Assembly (NCBI RefSeq): GCF_022387135.1 | Contig: NZ_CP092462.1 | Span: forward strand, 1,054,001-1,118,000 | From: Comamonas sp. B21-038 | Lineage (GTDB): Bacteria > Pseudomonadota > Gammaproteobacteria > Burkholderiales > Burkholderiaceae_C | Direction: 5' to 3' | Length of the DNA stretch: 64,000 bases | Shown: positions 17,340 to 25,907 of the stretch, piece by piece | Layout of the letters: each line of letters opens with the position of its first letter | Position numbering within the stretch: the first letter of the stretch is position 1 | Made by a program: the position numbers and the translations under genes | Notes under the pieces: model-generated | What the model saw: the letters and a program-made list of their open reading frames with translations, nothing else | Database searches by the model: none | Told to the model about the DNA's origin: nothing

Positions 17340-18947
17340 GTGGCACACAAGAGGCGCATTCCAAAGCTGGCATCCATTCTCGCAGTATCTGCATTGGCAC
17401 TGTCCATATCTCCCAGCTGGGCAGCTCGCAGTTTTACCCCTCAAGCAGGCACCTGGGTCATCAGCGATGAAGTAGACGGCAAACCAGGCCGAGGTTTTGC
17501 GATCGATGTGCAGGGCAATACTTTCTATATGCAGGTATTTGGCTATGAGAAAAATGGCGATGCCACTTTCTATGCCGCCACGGGCCAGATGGAGGGCGAT
17601 ACCGTCACCGCCCCGTTGATGCGCTACCAAGGCGGCCGCAGTTTTGGCAGCGAGCCGCGCGATGCGCAAGAAGACAAAAGCATGGGCAATGTCACGCTCA
17701 GCTTTCGCAATGGTTTGCAGGGAACGATACAGCTGCCTGGCGAGCCAGCCAAGGACATCGAGCGCTTTGTTTTTACCGCACCAGATGCCGCCTATTACCA
17801 GACGGAGCAGTGGAAGACTTCGTCACGGATGGCGCGTTGGTTTGGATTGAACGCGCAGGGCCAGGTCGAGAAGAGCTGGTTCGCGATGCTCAAGACCAGT
17901 CCCACTGAACCCATGCGTCTGACGCTGTCCGGCGACCAGACGAGCGAGACGCTGGAGTGCAGCCTCGCTACGCCAAGCGACAGCATCCGCTGCGTTGCTG
18001 CGAATGCTGCAGATGCTGCGCAAACGCCCGTGGTGAAAGAGGTGCAGTTCCGCCTGCTGGGCGCTCAAGTTGCTGGCGCCGTCAGCCTGCAAGCCGAAGG
18101 TGCTGCGCCATTGCAGTTATTGGGCCTCAATACGCGCGCGGATTATCCGTACCGCGGGGGGGTCATCACCGGCTGCTGCGCCAATGGGCTTGAATCGTTT
18201 ATGCCAGGAACGTTTGGCTATGCGCAGCGGCCTGCCTACCAGCCCAGCAATGGCACCTGGGTGATGGCGGACGAATTGACGGGCAAGCCCGGGCGTGGCG
18301 TGAGTCTGGATGTGCAGGGCGGAAAAATGGTCATGCAGGTATTTGCTTACCGGGCCGATGGACAGCCGACCTTCGCTATGGGAGTGGGCGACTTCGGACC
18401 CGATCCAGAATTGAGAGATGTCAGCAGTGCCCGTTTTCGCTTGCAACAGTACCGGGGTGGGCGCAGTGTGGGCGGTGCCGCTGCCAGTGGCGAGCTGGTT
18501 CGGGACGAAGGCGAAGTCGTGGTTCAGGTATCCGGCCTCTCGGGTGGATCCGGCATGCCGGCTGGCAGCTTGGCAGAGGCGATGGTGCAATTCCCGGGCG
18601 AGCCCGCCAAACGGATGCTCCGCTTGCCCCTTCAGCCTTGGCAGACATTGGAAGACCAGTTCTTTGGTGAATGGTATTTCCAGGGCTTGCCGTATGCAGG
18701 AAGGCCTTTGACCGTGACCCTCAACCGCAGAGAGGGTGAGTTTGTGACCAACGACGATGGCTCGGTGCGGTGCCAGTTCAATACGCAGTTGCTGCGAGGC
18801 GAATGTCAGTGGCCCACGGCCACGGGTACGTCAGGTTCCTCAGGTTCGATAGCGCTGCAAGATGCGTTTGCCATTTCCAACTCTTACGTCCGTTTGCGTG
18901 ACCGCTATGGGAATCTGCTGGGCCTGGGCCAGGTTCCGCTCGACTGA
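17340..18947 (+). CDS. Secreted protein with two GTW/GKPGRG modules, unknown function
   Basis: This 535-residue protein starts with GTG behind AAGGAGAT and has a signal peptide ending SPSWA at about residue 28. It carries two copies of the module first seen at 2042: GTW at 37-39 with DGKPGRG and IDVQGNT, and GTW at 305-307 with TGKPGRG and LDVQGG. Each module ends in an LPGEP or FPGEP box. The C-terminus has a domain with LRDRYGNLLGLG. A paralogue with the same architecture follows 160 bp downstream. No enzyme motif is recognised. An exported or surface beta-rich protein is likely. Confidence 0.82.
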   Translation: MAHKRRIPKLASILAVSALALSISPSWAARSFTPQAGTWVISDEVDGKPGRGFAIDVQGNTFYMQVFGYEKNGDATFYAATGQMEGDTVTAPLMRYQGGRSFGSEPRDAQEDKSMGNVTLSFRNGLQGTIQLPGEPAKDIERFVFTAPDAAYYQTEQWKTSSRMARWFGLNAQGQVEKSWFAMLKTSPTEPMRLTLSGDQTSETLECSLATPSDSIRCVAANAADAAQTPVVKEVQFRLLGAQVAGAVSLQAEGAAPLQLLGLNTRADYPYRGGVITGCCANGLESFMPGTFGYAQRPAYQPSNGTWVMADELTGKPGRGVSLDVQGGKMVMQVFAYRADGQPTFAMGVGDFGPDPELRDVSSARFRLQQYRGGRSVGGAAASGELVRDEGEVVVQVSGLSGGSGMPAGSLAEAMVQFPGEPAKRMLRLPLQPWQTLEDQFFGEWYFQGLPYAGRPLTVTLNRREGEFVTNDDGSVRCQFNTQLLRGECQWPTATGTSGSSGSIALQDAFAISNSYVRLRDRYGNLLGLGQVPLD

Positions 18948-19107
18948 GGATCCGCTGCATAAAACGTTTTACTTTGTCTTAAGAGCCGGGCGGCCAAAGC
19001 CTATCCGCGCTCTAGCAGCTAGGCGGGCGTTTTGCATTAATTACTCAGGGCGTTTTTGATTAAACAGAAACGGCATCCATGCTTGGATGCATATACAAGG
19101 AGATGAA

Positions 19108-20753
19108 GTGACGAAATTTGGTTTATTGCAATCCTGGCGCCCGACGCTGATAGCGTCATTGCTGGCCCTGTCCTGCATGAGCAGTTGGGCCGCACGGGAT
19201 TTCACCCCGCAATCAGGCACCTGGATCGTGAGCAGTGAAATCAATGGCAAACCCGGCCGAGGTTTAGCCATCGATGTGCAGGGCAATACCTTCTTTATGC
19301 AGGTCTTCGGATACGAGAAAAATGGCGACGCGACCTTTTACACTGCGACGGGCCAGATGGAGGGCAATAGCATTACCGCTCCGCTGATGCGCTACAAGAA
19401 TGGCCGCAGCCTCGCCGGGCCGATGCAGGAAGCCGTGGAAGACCGGAGCGTAGGGCAGGTAACCGTCAGCTTTCGCAATGGCCTGAGGGGAACGCTACAG
19501 TTCCCGGGCGAGTCAGCGGTGGCGATTGAGCGCCTCTTAGTGACCAGTGATGCAGCGAGCGTCACCAACCCTCTGGCACAACAAGGCGGGCGCTCATTGC
19601 GGCTGTTTACGCTGGATGCACAAGGGCAGCCTGACTACACCACCCAGGCGCAGCTTTGGCGAACCGATGATGGCATCACGCATATGGGATGGATCAAGCC
19701 CAGCGTCATTGGGATGGTTGACTACCAACCCCTGTTCCAATGTGATGTGCTGCCAGGAACGGCTCGCATGCAATGCACGCCAAAGGACGCTCAAAGACCT
19801 GCCGACATCGCTGATATCGAGAGCATGGAGTTGCAGTTTGCGGGCTTTGATATCCAAGGCGTGTTGCGCATGGGCGGCAGCCATCCCCATACCCGGATCA
19901 TCACTGGTTTTGATCTGGGCGCTTCCCTGAGTGAAGCCTCCTACGTTGAAGGCCGCACCACGATCACTCCGGTGCAGCACCATAGCTATTTGGCTTCCAA
20001 TTTCGGGTACGGTCCCGTCTGCCAGGTGTACTGTGATGCGTCCGTCACTACCAACATCCTGATGCCGATGAACGGTACCTGGGTGGTGGAAGATGAATTG
20101 ACGGGTAAGCCCGGTCGTGGCATTGCGCTGGATGTGCAAGGTGATACCGTCATCCTGCAGCTGTTCCATTACCGTGCAGATGGCCAGCCTACTTTCCACA
20201 TGGGCAGCGCCATTTATCAGGGCAAAGGTGCAGGCAGCCGGGCGAGCGTGGCAACGATTCCCTTGCGGGAATATCGTGGCGGGCGCAGCCTGGGCGGCCC
20301 AGCAAAGGCGGCCGAGCTGGAGGCCGAGGCTGGCAATGCCATTGTGGAGTTCTACAGCCCCCCTTGGAGAGCGGAGCCATAGACCGCAATGTCTGGTGGA
20401 CGCAGGGGCAGTTGCAACTGCCCGGTGAGCCGCCCGTCAAGATCCGGCGTCTGCAAACCGATGTGCCAGCCAGCTTTGCTGAACGCATGTTTGGTGACTG
20501 GTATGCCCGAAGCGGCGAGGTCGTTACCCGGTTTGATCGTGTGCAAGGCGAGGGTGTCATCACTGCGGATGGAAAACTTCTTTGTCTGCCTGTGGGCCTG
20601 ACACCCGGCGCCAACATGAGCTGTGGCGAGCCGGATGGCAACCAGTGGCGTTCGCACTATTCCACCTACCTGCCAGACATGGGGCGTTCAGGACCATTCC
20701 TGCGCCTGCGCGACCGATTTGGCAATGCGACGGGGCTGGGTGCGCCGGACTGA
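19108..20753 (+). pseudogene. Third GTW/GKPGRG secreted protein, split by a frameshift
   Basis: The first part runs to a stop at 20382 and has a signal peptide (ending SSWA), a GTG start behind AAGGAGAT, and modules with GTW at 37-39 and 323-325. The second part, in another frame to 20753, continues with LPGEP, FGDWY and LRDRFGNATGLGAPD, exactly as in the C-terminus of the 17340 paralogue. One extra C in the six-C run at 20358-20363 would join them into a 548-residue protein. Either the gene is disrupted or phase-variable, or the sequence has a base-calling error at the run. Confidence 0.82.
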
Positions 20754-20962
20754 TGGTGCAGCAGGCGCGCGCCTTTGCGGCCTAGGGGCGTTGGCGACGA
20801 TACCTAACATCTGCGCGGCGCATGATGATTGGCGGCACGCCGCCGTCAAAGCGGTTGCCGCAGCCATTGCCCATGCTGGCCATCAGGCCGCCATCGCTGA
20901 GCGACCGCCGCATCTGCCACCAGCGGTACCGGGCCACTGCGCGCCACGCGCAGTGCCTGCTG

Positions 20963-22534
20963 TCAATCCAGGCGAGGGTGCAGGTCGATGTACTTCTGTT
21001 TGCGCAACTCCAGCTCAGCGATCTGCGCTTGCAGCTTCGCGATCTCGCCATCGATCTCCTCGACACTTTGCTCGATATGGTCCAGCGTCTGGATCAGCAG
21101 CTCCTTGGCCTCTTTTTTGCTGGAGGCTGCCGGGGTGGCGCCGCGCAACGGGCGGTTGGCGGTTTCCTTCATGAAGATGCCGGTGATGATACCGATGACC
21201 GCAACGAACATCAGGTAATAGGCCGGCAGGTACAGGCTACCGGTGGTATCGACCAGCGCAGCGGTGATCGTGGGCGTGAGACCGGCGACGATGATGGCGA
21301 TGTTGAACGATGCCGCCAGCGCGCTGTAGCGGATGCGGGTGGGGAACATGGCCGGCAAGGTCGACGCCATCACGCCGGTAAAGCAGTTCAGCACAATGGC
21401 CAGCATGAACAGGCCGACAAAGATCAGCGCGATCTGGCCGTTGATGATCAGCTTGAATGCAGGGATGGCCAGCACCAGCAAGCCGATGGAGCCGAAGATC
21501 ACAAAGGGCTTGCGTCCGAAGCGGTCGCTGGCCAGGCCGATGACCGGCTGCACAAACAGCATGCCGATCATCACCGCGATGATGATCAGCACCCCGTGGT
21601 CCTCCGAGTACTGCAGGTTATGCGACAGGTAGCTGGGCATGTAGGTCAGCAGCATGTAGTACGTGATGTTGGTGGTGAGCACCAGACCCACGGACACCAG
21701 CAGCGGGCGCCAGTAACGCGTTGCGATTTCCTTGAACGAGATGCGGGGGCGGTTTTCCACATCCTCCTGGTCATCCTTTTCCATCTGGTCGAGCTGCTGC
21801 TGAAACGCAGGGGTCTCTTCGGCCGCATGGCGCAGATACAGGCCTACCAGCCCCAGCGGTGCTGCCAGGAAGAAGGGCACCCGCCAGCCCCATTCCAGAA
21901 AGCGCGCTTCGCTCAGCAGGCTTTGCAGCAAGACCACCACGCCGGCACCGGTGACAAAGCCGACGATCGAGCCGAAGTCGAGAAAGCTGCCCAGAAAGCC
22001 GCGTTTGCGGTCCGGCGCAAACTCGGCGACAAAAATAGCAGCGCCGGTGTATTCCCCTCCGACCGAAAACCCTTGCGCGAGCTTGCACAGCAGCAGCAGG
22101 ATGGGCGCCCAGATGCCTATGCTGGCATAGGACGGTATCAGGCCGATACAGAAGGTGCTGGCGGCCATGATGATGATGGTGACCGAAAGCACCTTCTGGC
22201 GGCCGAACTTGTCACCCATCACGCCAAAGAACAGACCGCCCAGCGGCCGCACCAAAAACGGAATCGAGAACGTGCCCAGCGCGGCAATCATCTGCACGCT
22301 GGCCGAGGCATCGGGAAAGAACACCTTACCCAGTGCAAAGGCCACAAAGCCGTAGACGCCGAAGTCGAACCACTCCATCGCATTGCCCAATGCGGCTGCA
22401 GAGATGGCTTTCTTGAGCTTGACCTTGTCGACGATGGTGATGTCGTGCAGCTCCAGGGTGCCGCTTTGTGTCGGTATCAGGGGCGGCGAAGGAGGCGTCG
22501 GATCGGCCGCGGTGTTGTTGTTGATGGTATCCAT
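20963..22534 (-). CDS. proP: ProP-type osmoprotectant/proton symporter
   Basis: This 523-residue major facilitator closely follows E. coli ProP. It shares LGNAMEWFDFGVYGFVA, the FGRQKVL loop between helices 2 and 3, GFSVGGEYTGA, and TLPAMFPTRIRYSALA. As in ProP, a cytoplasmic C-terminal tail (about 475-523) is a charged coiled coil, which in ProP tunes the osmotic set point. The protein imports proline, glycine betaine and related solutes with protons at high osmolarity. It stands alone, with no ProQ gene nearby. The 209 bp after it hold no recognisable gene. Confidence 0.93.
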   Translation of the reverse strand: MDTINNNTAADPTPPSPPLIPTQSGTLELHDITIVDKVKLKKAISAAALGNAMEWFDFGVYGFVAFALGKVFFPDASASVQMIAALGTFSIPFLVRPLGGLFFGVMGDKFGRQKVLSVTIIIMAASTFCIGLIPSYASIGIWAPILLLLCKLAQGFSVGGEYTGAAIFVAEFAPDRKRGFLGSFLDFGSIVGFVTGAGVVVLLQSLLSEARFLEWGWRVPFFLAAPLGLVGLYLRHAAEETPAFQQQLDQMEKDDQEDVENRPRISFKEIATRYWRPLLVSVGLVLTTNITYYMLLTYMPSYLSHNLQYSEDHGVLIIIAVMIGMLFVQPVIGLASDRFGRKPFVIFGSIGLLVLAIPAFKLIINGQIALIFVGLFMLAIVLNCFTGVMASTLPAMFPTRIRYSALAASFNIAIIVAGLTPTITAALVDTTGSLYLPAYYLMFVAVIGIITGIFMKETANRPLRGATPAASSKKEAKELLIQTLDHIEQSVEEIDGEIAKLQAQIAELELRKQKYIDLHPRLD

Positions 22535-22678
22535 GCGGTTCCCCGGTGATGGTGGGCCGCCATCTTCGCCAATTGCCCTGCCAGCGTCTGTAGGACGAGG
22601 CTGGGCTTCACTGCCTCCAAAACCCGCTTGGTGTCTGCTGCGCTATCGCCCGGCCTACATCGGCAGGCTAGGCTGGGG

Positions 22679-23704
22679 TCAAGCGGCGGCCAAGCGCTCC
22701 TTGGCCAGCCGTGTGCCCGCCGCCAGCGCCTTGAGCTTTGCCCAGGCCACGTCACGGGACATCGGTGCCAGACCGCAATTGGTGCAGGGAAAGAGGCGTT
22801 CCTTGGGCACAAATTCCAGTGCCCGGGCGATGGTGTCGGCCACTTCCTCGGGCGTCTCGATGGTGTCGCTGGCAACATCGATCACCCCGACCATCACATC
22901 CTTGCCGGCCAGCAGCTTCATCAGGTCAGGCGGTACATGCGAGTGGATGCATTCCAGGCTCACCTGGTCGATGCTGCTGCGCGCCAGGGCGGGGAACACC
23001 GTCTCGTACTGGCGCCATTCATCGCCCAAGGTGCTCTTCCAGTCGGTATTGGCCTTGATGCCGTAGCCGTAGCAGATGTGCACGGCGGTGGTGCAGCTGA
23101 GGCCCTGCGCGGCGCGCTCCAGTGCCTGCACGCCCCAGTCGGCTGCGTCCTTCATATAGACGTTGAACGCCGGCTCGTCGAACTGGATGATGTCCACGCC
23201 ATCGGCCTGCAGGGCCAGCGCCTCCTGGTTGAGCAACTCGGCAAAGGCCATGGCCATCTTGACCTTGTCGCCATAGAAGCGGTCCGCCACGGTGTCCACA
23301 ATCGTCATCGGGCCGGGCAGGGTGAACTTGAGCTTTTTTTGGGTATGGGCGCGTGCCAGCTGCGCTTCGAACGCATGCACGCGGCCCTTGAGGCGCAAGG
23401 CCGCTACCACCTGCGGCACCATCGCGTCGTAGCGGTTGTCGCGGATGCCCATCTTCACCTTGTTGTCGAAGTCGATCCCCTCGACCTGCTCCAGAAAGCC
23501 ATGCACAAAGTGCTGGCGTGCCTGCTCGCCGTCGCCAACGATGTCCAGACCGGCATCTTCCTGGGCCTTGATCCACAGCAAGGTTGCATCGGCCTTGGCC
23601 TGGCGCAGCGCATCGCCTTCTGCCATCCACTGGGGCCAGAGCTTGTTGGTTTCGGCCAGCCAGGCGGGTTTGGGCAGACTGCCGGCAATGGAGGTTTCGA
23701 ACAT
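22679..23704 (-). CDS. mesD: MesD-type core methionine synthase
   Basis: This 341-residue protein matches only the C-terminal catalytic half of MetE. Predicted zinc ligands are H209 and C211 (VHICYGYG), E251 (SLECIHSHV) and C310 (CTNCG). The N-terminal folate-binding half of MetE is absent. Core methionine synthases found next to a DUF1852 gene form the MesD group, which is reported to make methionine from homocysteine without methyl-folate and to need MesX. The MesX gene lies 152 bp upstream on the same strand. The methyl donor is not settled. Confidence 0.85.
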   Translation of the reverse strand: MFETSIAGSLPKPAWLAETNKLWPQWMAEGDALRQAKADATLLWIKAQEDAGLDIVGDGEQARQHFVHGFLEQVEGIDFDNKVKMGIRDNRYDAMVPQVVAALRLKGRVHAFEAQLARAHTQKKLKFTLPGPMTIVDTVADRFYGDKVKMAMAFAELLNQEALALQADGVDIIQFDEPAFNVYMKDAADWGVQALERAAQGLSCTTAVHICYGYGIKANTDWKSTLGDEWRQYETVFPALARSSIDQVSLECIHSHVPPDLMKLLAGKDVMVGVIDVASDTIETPEEVADTIARALEFVPKERLFPCTNCGLAPMSRDVAWAKLKALAAGTRLAKERLAAA

Positions 23705-23856
23705 GGAGGATTTCCTTTCAAAAAATGGGGAGTCAGGCAGGCCTGTGTGCAGCGCATTGTGCTGACCCGGTCGCGCAACCGGGTGCCATAGGTGACACCG
23801 GGCAGGGCGAGGCAGGGCAAGGCGATGCGGCTGGTCCAGCGCGCCGGGGCCTGCCG

Positions 23857-24840
23857 TCAGACCGTTGCCGCAGCGCTCGCTTGCTGCAGCATGCGCTGGT
23901 AGGGTTTGATGAAGTGCTCTTCGGCAAATCGGCCTTGCTTGACGGCCAGCGCGCTGCGCTCTTCGCGGTCATAGACAATCTGCGTCAGCGAGTAGTCCTC
24001 ATGCTTCAGGCTGGGCTGGTAGCGCGCGCCGGCGGCTGCATTGGCGTTGTAGATTTCCGGGCGGTAGATCTTCTGGAAGGTCTCCATCGTGCTGATGGTG
24101 CCGATCAGCTCCAGGTTGCTGTAGTCGCCCAGCAGGTCGCCGTGGAAGTAGAAGGCCAGCGGCGCCACGCTGTGGGCGGGCATGAAGAAGCGCACCTGCA
24201 TGCCCATCTTGGCAAAGTAGTGGTCCGTCGGCGAGGCCTCGTTTTGCCGGTACTCGATGCCCAGCACCGGGTGCTGGTTGCCGGTGCGCTGGTAGACCTT
24301 GCTGGTCGACGCGCTGATGCAGATCACCGGCGCCTTGCGGAAACTGGCCTGGTACGTGTCTGACCTGATGAACTGCTGGAACAGCTGCCCATGCAGAAGG
24401 CCAAAATGCGCGGGCGTGCTGAAGCCGGTCCGGTTCAGGTTGTGCGCAGGCAGCAGCACGCTGAAATCGTAATCCCGCACATAGGACGAGAAGTTGTTGC
24501 CGACGATGCCGTCGCTGCGCTGGCCCGTGTGCTGGTCAAGGATGTGGGTCTGCAGCATCTCGATCAGCGGAAACGCCTCGCCGTGCTGCTGCGTGTCCCA
24601 GTGCAGTGCCACGGAAACGATGTCCAGCTCCACCGCATAGCGGTCGGCCTCCGGGTTGTCCCAGTGCGCCAGCGCGTTGAAGCGGTTGTCGATCATCCGC
24701 AAGGTGTTGCGCAGGTTCTGCTGCCGGTTCTCGCCCCGGGCCAGGTTGGCAAAGTTGGTGGTAATGCGCGTGCTGTCCGATGGCCGGTAGTGCTCATCAA
24801 AACGCAGGCGCTCGATGCTGAAGGAAAAGTCGCTGCTCAT
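23857..24840 (-). CDS. mesX: MesX (DUF1852) partner of the core methionine synthase
   Basis: This 327-residue protein belongs to DUF1852. The conserved stretches SRITTNFANLARG-like (residues 23-36), IDNRFNALAHWDNP and PAHNLNRTGFSTPAHFG are visible. DUF1852 proteins are encoded beside MesD and have been proposed to act as an oxygen-dependent partner, perhaps an oxygenase producing the methyl donor. There is no signal peptide. It is the first gene of the pair and is divergent from a MetR-like regulator. Identification rests on the sequence pattern together with the neighbours. Confidence 0.82.
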   Translation of the reverse strand: MSSDFSFSIERLRFDEHYRPSDSTRITTNFANLARGENRQQNLRNTLRMIDNRFNALAHWDNPEADRYAVELDIVSVALHWDTQQHGEAFPLIEMLQTHILDQHTGQRSDGIVGNNFSSYVRDYDFSVLLPAHNLNRTGFSTPAHFGLLHGQLFQQFIRSDTYQASFRKAPVICISASTSKVYQRTGNQHPVLGIEYRQNEASPTDHYFAKMGMQVRFFMPAHSVAPLAFYFHGDLLGDYSNLELIGTISTMETFQKIYRPEIYNANAAAGARYQPSLKHEDYSLTQIVYDREERSALAVKQGRFAEEHFIKPYQRMLQQASAAATV

Positions 24841-24935
24841 GCGGGTCCGATCGTGGATGTCTGCGGGCCTTCGGGCCGTATGGGCTGTTTCAGCCCACGC
24901 CGCTCAGGTCGATGGGCCGGATGTTAGAACGCTCA

Positions 24936-24984
24936 ATCCATGAAGTAAAATGGTTTTATCTCATATATCCATGAATATGGTTCA
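24936..24984. promoter_or_regulatory. MetR-type binding region between mesX and the regulator gene
   Basis: TGAATATGGTTCA at 24972-24984 is an exact match to the MetR consensus TGAANNNNNTTCA. The nonamer ATCCATGAA occurs at 24936 and again at 24967, 31 bp apart, so two dimers could bind on one helix face. The region lies about 100-130 bp before mesX and directly before the regulator gene. Confidence 0.72.
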
Positions 24985-24989
24985 TTTGA

Positions 24990-25907
24990 ATGCTTGAACG
25001 TATCCATCTCAGCATCGTCCAGCAGGTCGAAAAGCAGGGCTCGCTCACGGCCGCTGCAGGTGTGCTGAACCTGACCCAATCCGCGCTGAGCCACAGCATG
25101 AAAAAGCTGGAGCAGCAATTGGGCACAGCGGTGTGGCTGCGGGAGGGCCGCAGCCTGCGCCTGACTCAGGCCGGCCAGTACCTGCTGGCGGTGGCCAACC
25201 GCGTGCTGCCGCAGCTGGATCTGGCCGAAGAGCGTCTGGGCCAGTTTGCGCAGGGCGAGCGGGGGGCGCTGCGCATTGGCATGGAATGCCATCCCTGCTA
25301 CCAGTGGCTGCTCAAGGTCGTCTCGCCGTATCTGGCCGCGTGGCCGGATGTGGAGGTGGACGTGAAGCAGAAATTCCAGTTCGGCGGCATTGGTGCGCTG
25401 TTCGGCTACGAGATCGACCTGCTGGTCACGCCCGATCCGCTGTTCAAACCCGGGCTGCGGTTTGAGCCGGTGTTTGACTATGAACAGGTGCTGGTGGTGC
25501 CCCGTGGCCATGCGCTGGCCTCTGCCACCTATGTGAAGCCCGAGCAACTCACGCAAGAGGTGCTGATCAGCTACCCGGTGGACATCGAACGGCTCGATAT
25601 CTACAACCAGTTCCTGCTGCCCGCCGGGGTCACGCCGCGCCGCCACAAGGCGATTGAGACCACCGACATCATGGTTCAGATGGTCGCCAGCGGCCGTGGC
25701 GTAGCCGCCCTGCCGCGCTGGTTGGTCGAGGAGTACGCCGCCAAGATGGACGTGGTGCCGGTGCGGCTGGGCCCGCACGGCATTGCCAAGCAGATTTTTC
25801 TGGGCGCGCGGGAATCGGATGTGGCCATCGACTATGTGCGCGCCTTTATCGAACTGGCGCGCCAGCCGCGTGCTACCACCGCTTCTGCTACAACCAACAA
25901 AGCCTAG
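24990..25907 (+). CDS. metR: MetR-like LysR-family regulator
   Basis: This 305-residue protein has the LysR helix-turn-helix at about 15-40 (GSLTAAAGVLNLTQSALSHS) and a substrate-binding domain that follows MetR of E. coli closely (RIGMECHPCYQWL, MFDYE-like VFDYEQVLVV, ISYPV, DIMVQMVASGRGVAALP). MetR uses homocysteine as co-activator. Here it is divergent from mesX-mesD with a MetR box in between, so it most likely activates that pair when homocysteine builds up. Its stop codon overlaps that of the convergent sensor kinase gene. Confidence 0.88.
   Translation: MLERIHLSIVQQVEKQGSLTAAAGVLNLTQSALSHSMKKLEQQLGTAVWLREGRSLRLTQAGQYLLAVANRVLPQLDLAEERLGQFAQGERGALRIGMECHPCYQWLLKVVSPYLAAWPDVEVDVKQKFQFGGIGALFGYEIDLLVTPDPLFKPGLRFEPVFDYEQVLVVPRGHALASATYVKPEQLTQEVLISYPVDIERLDIYNQFLLPAGVTPRRHKAIETTDIMVQMVASGRGVAALPRWLVEEYAAKMDVVPVRLGPHGIAKQIFLGARESDVAIDYVRAFIELARQPRATTASATTNKA

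Noticed and set aside
20364-20753. Reading the 129-codon frame after the C run as an independent small gene
   Set aside because: It has no signal peptide or own ribosome-binding site, and it continues exactly the C-terminal domain of the neighbouring paralogue, so a frameshift explains it better.
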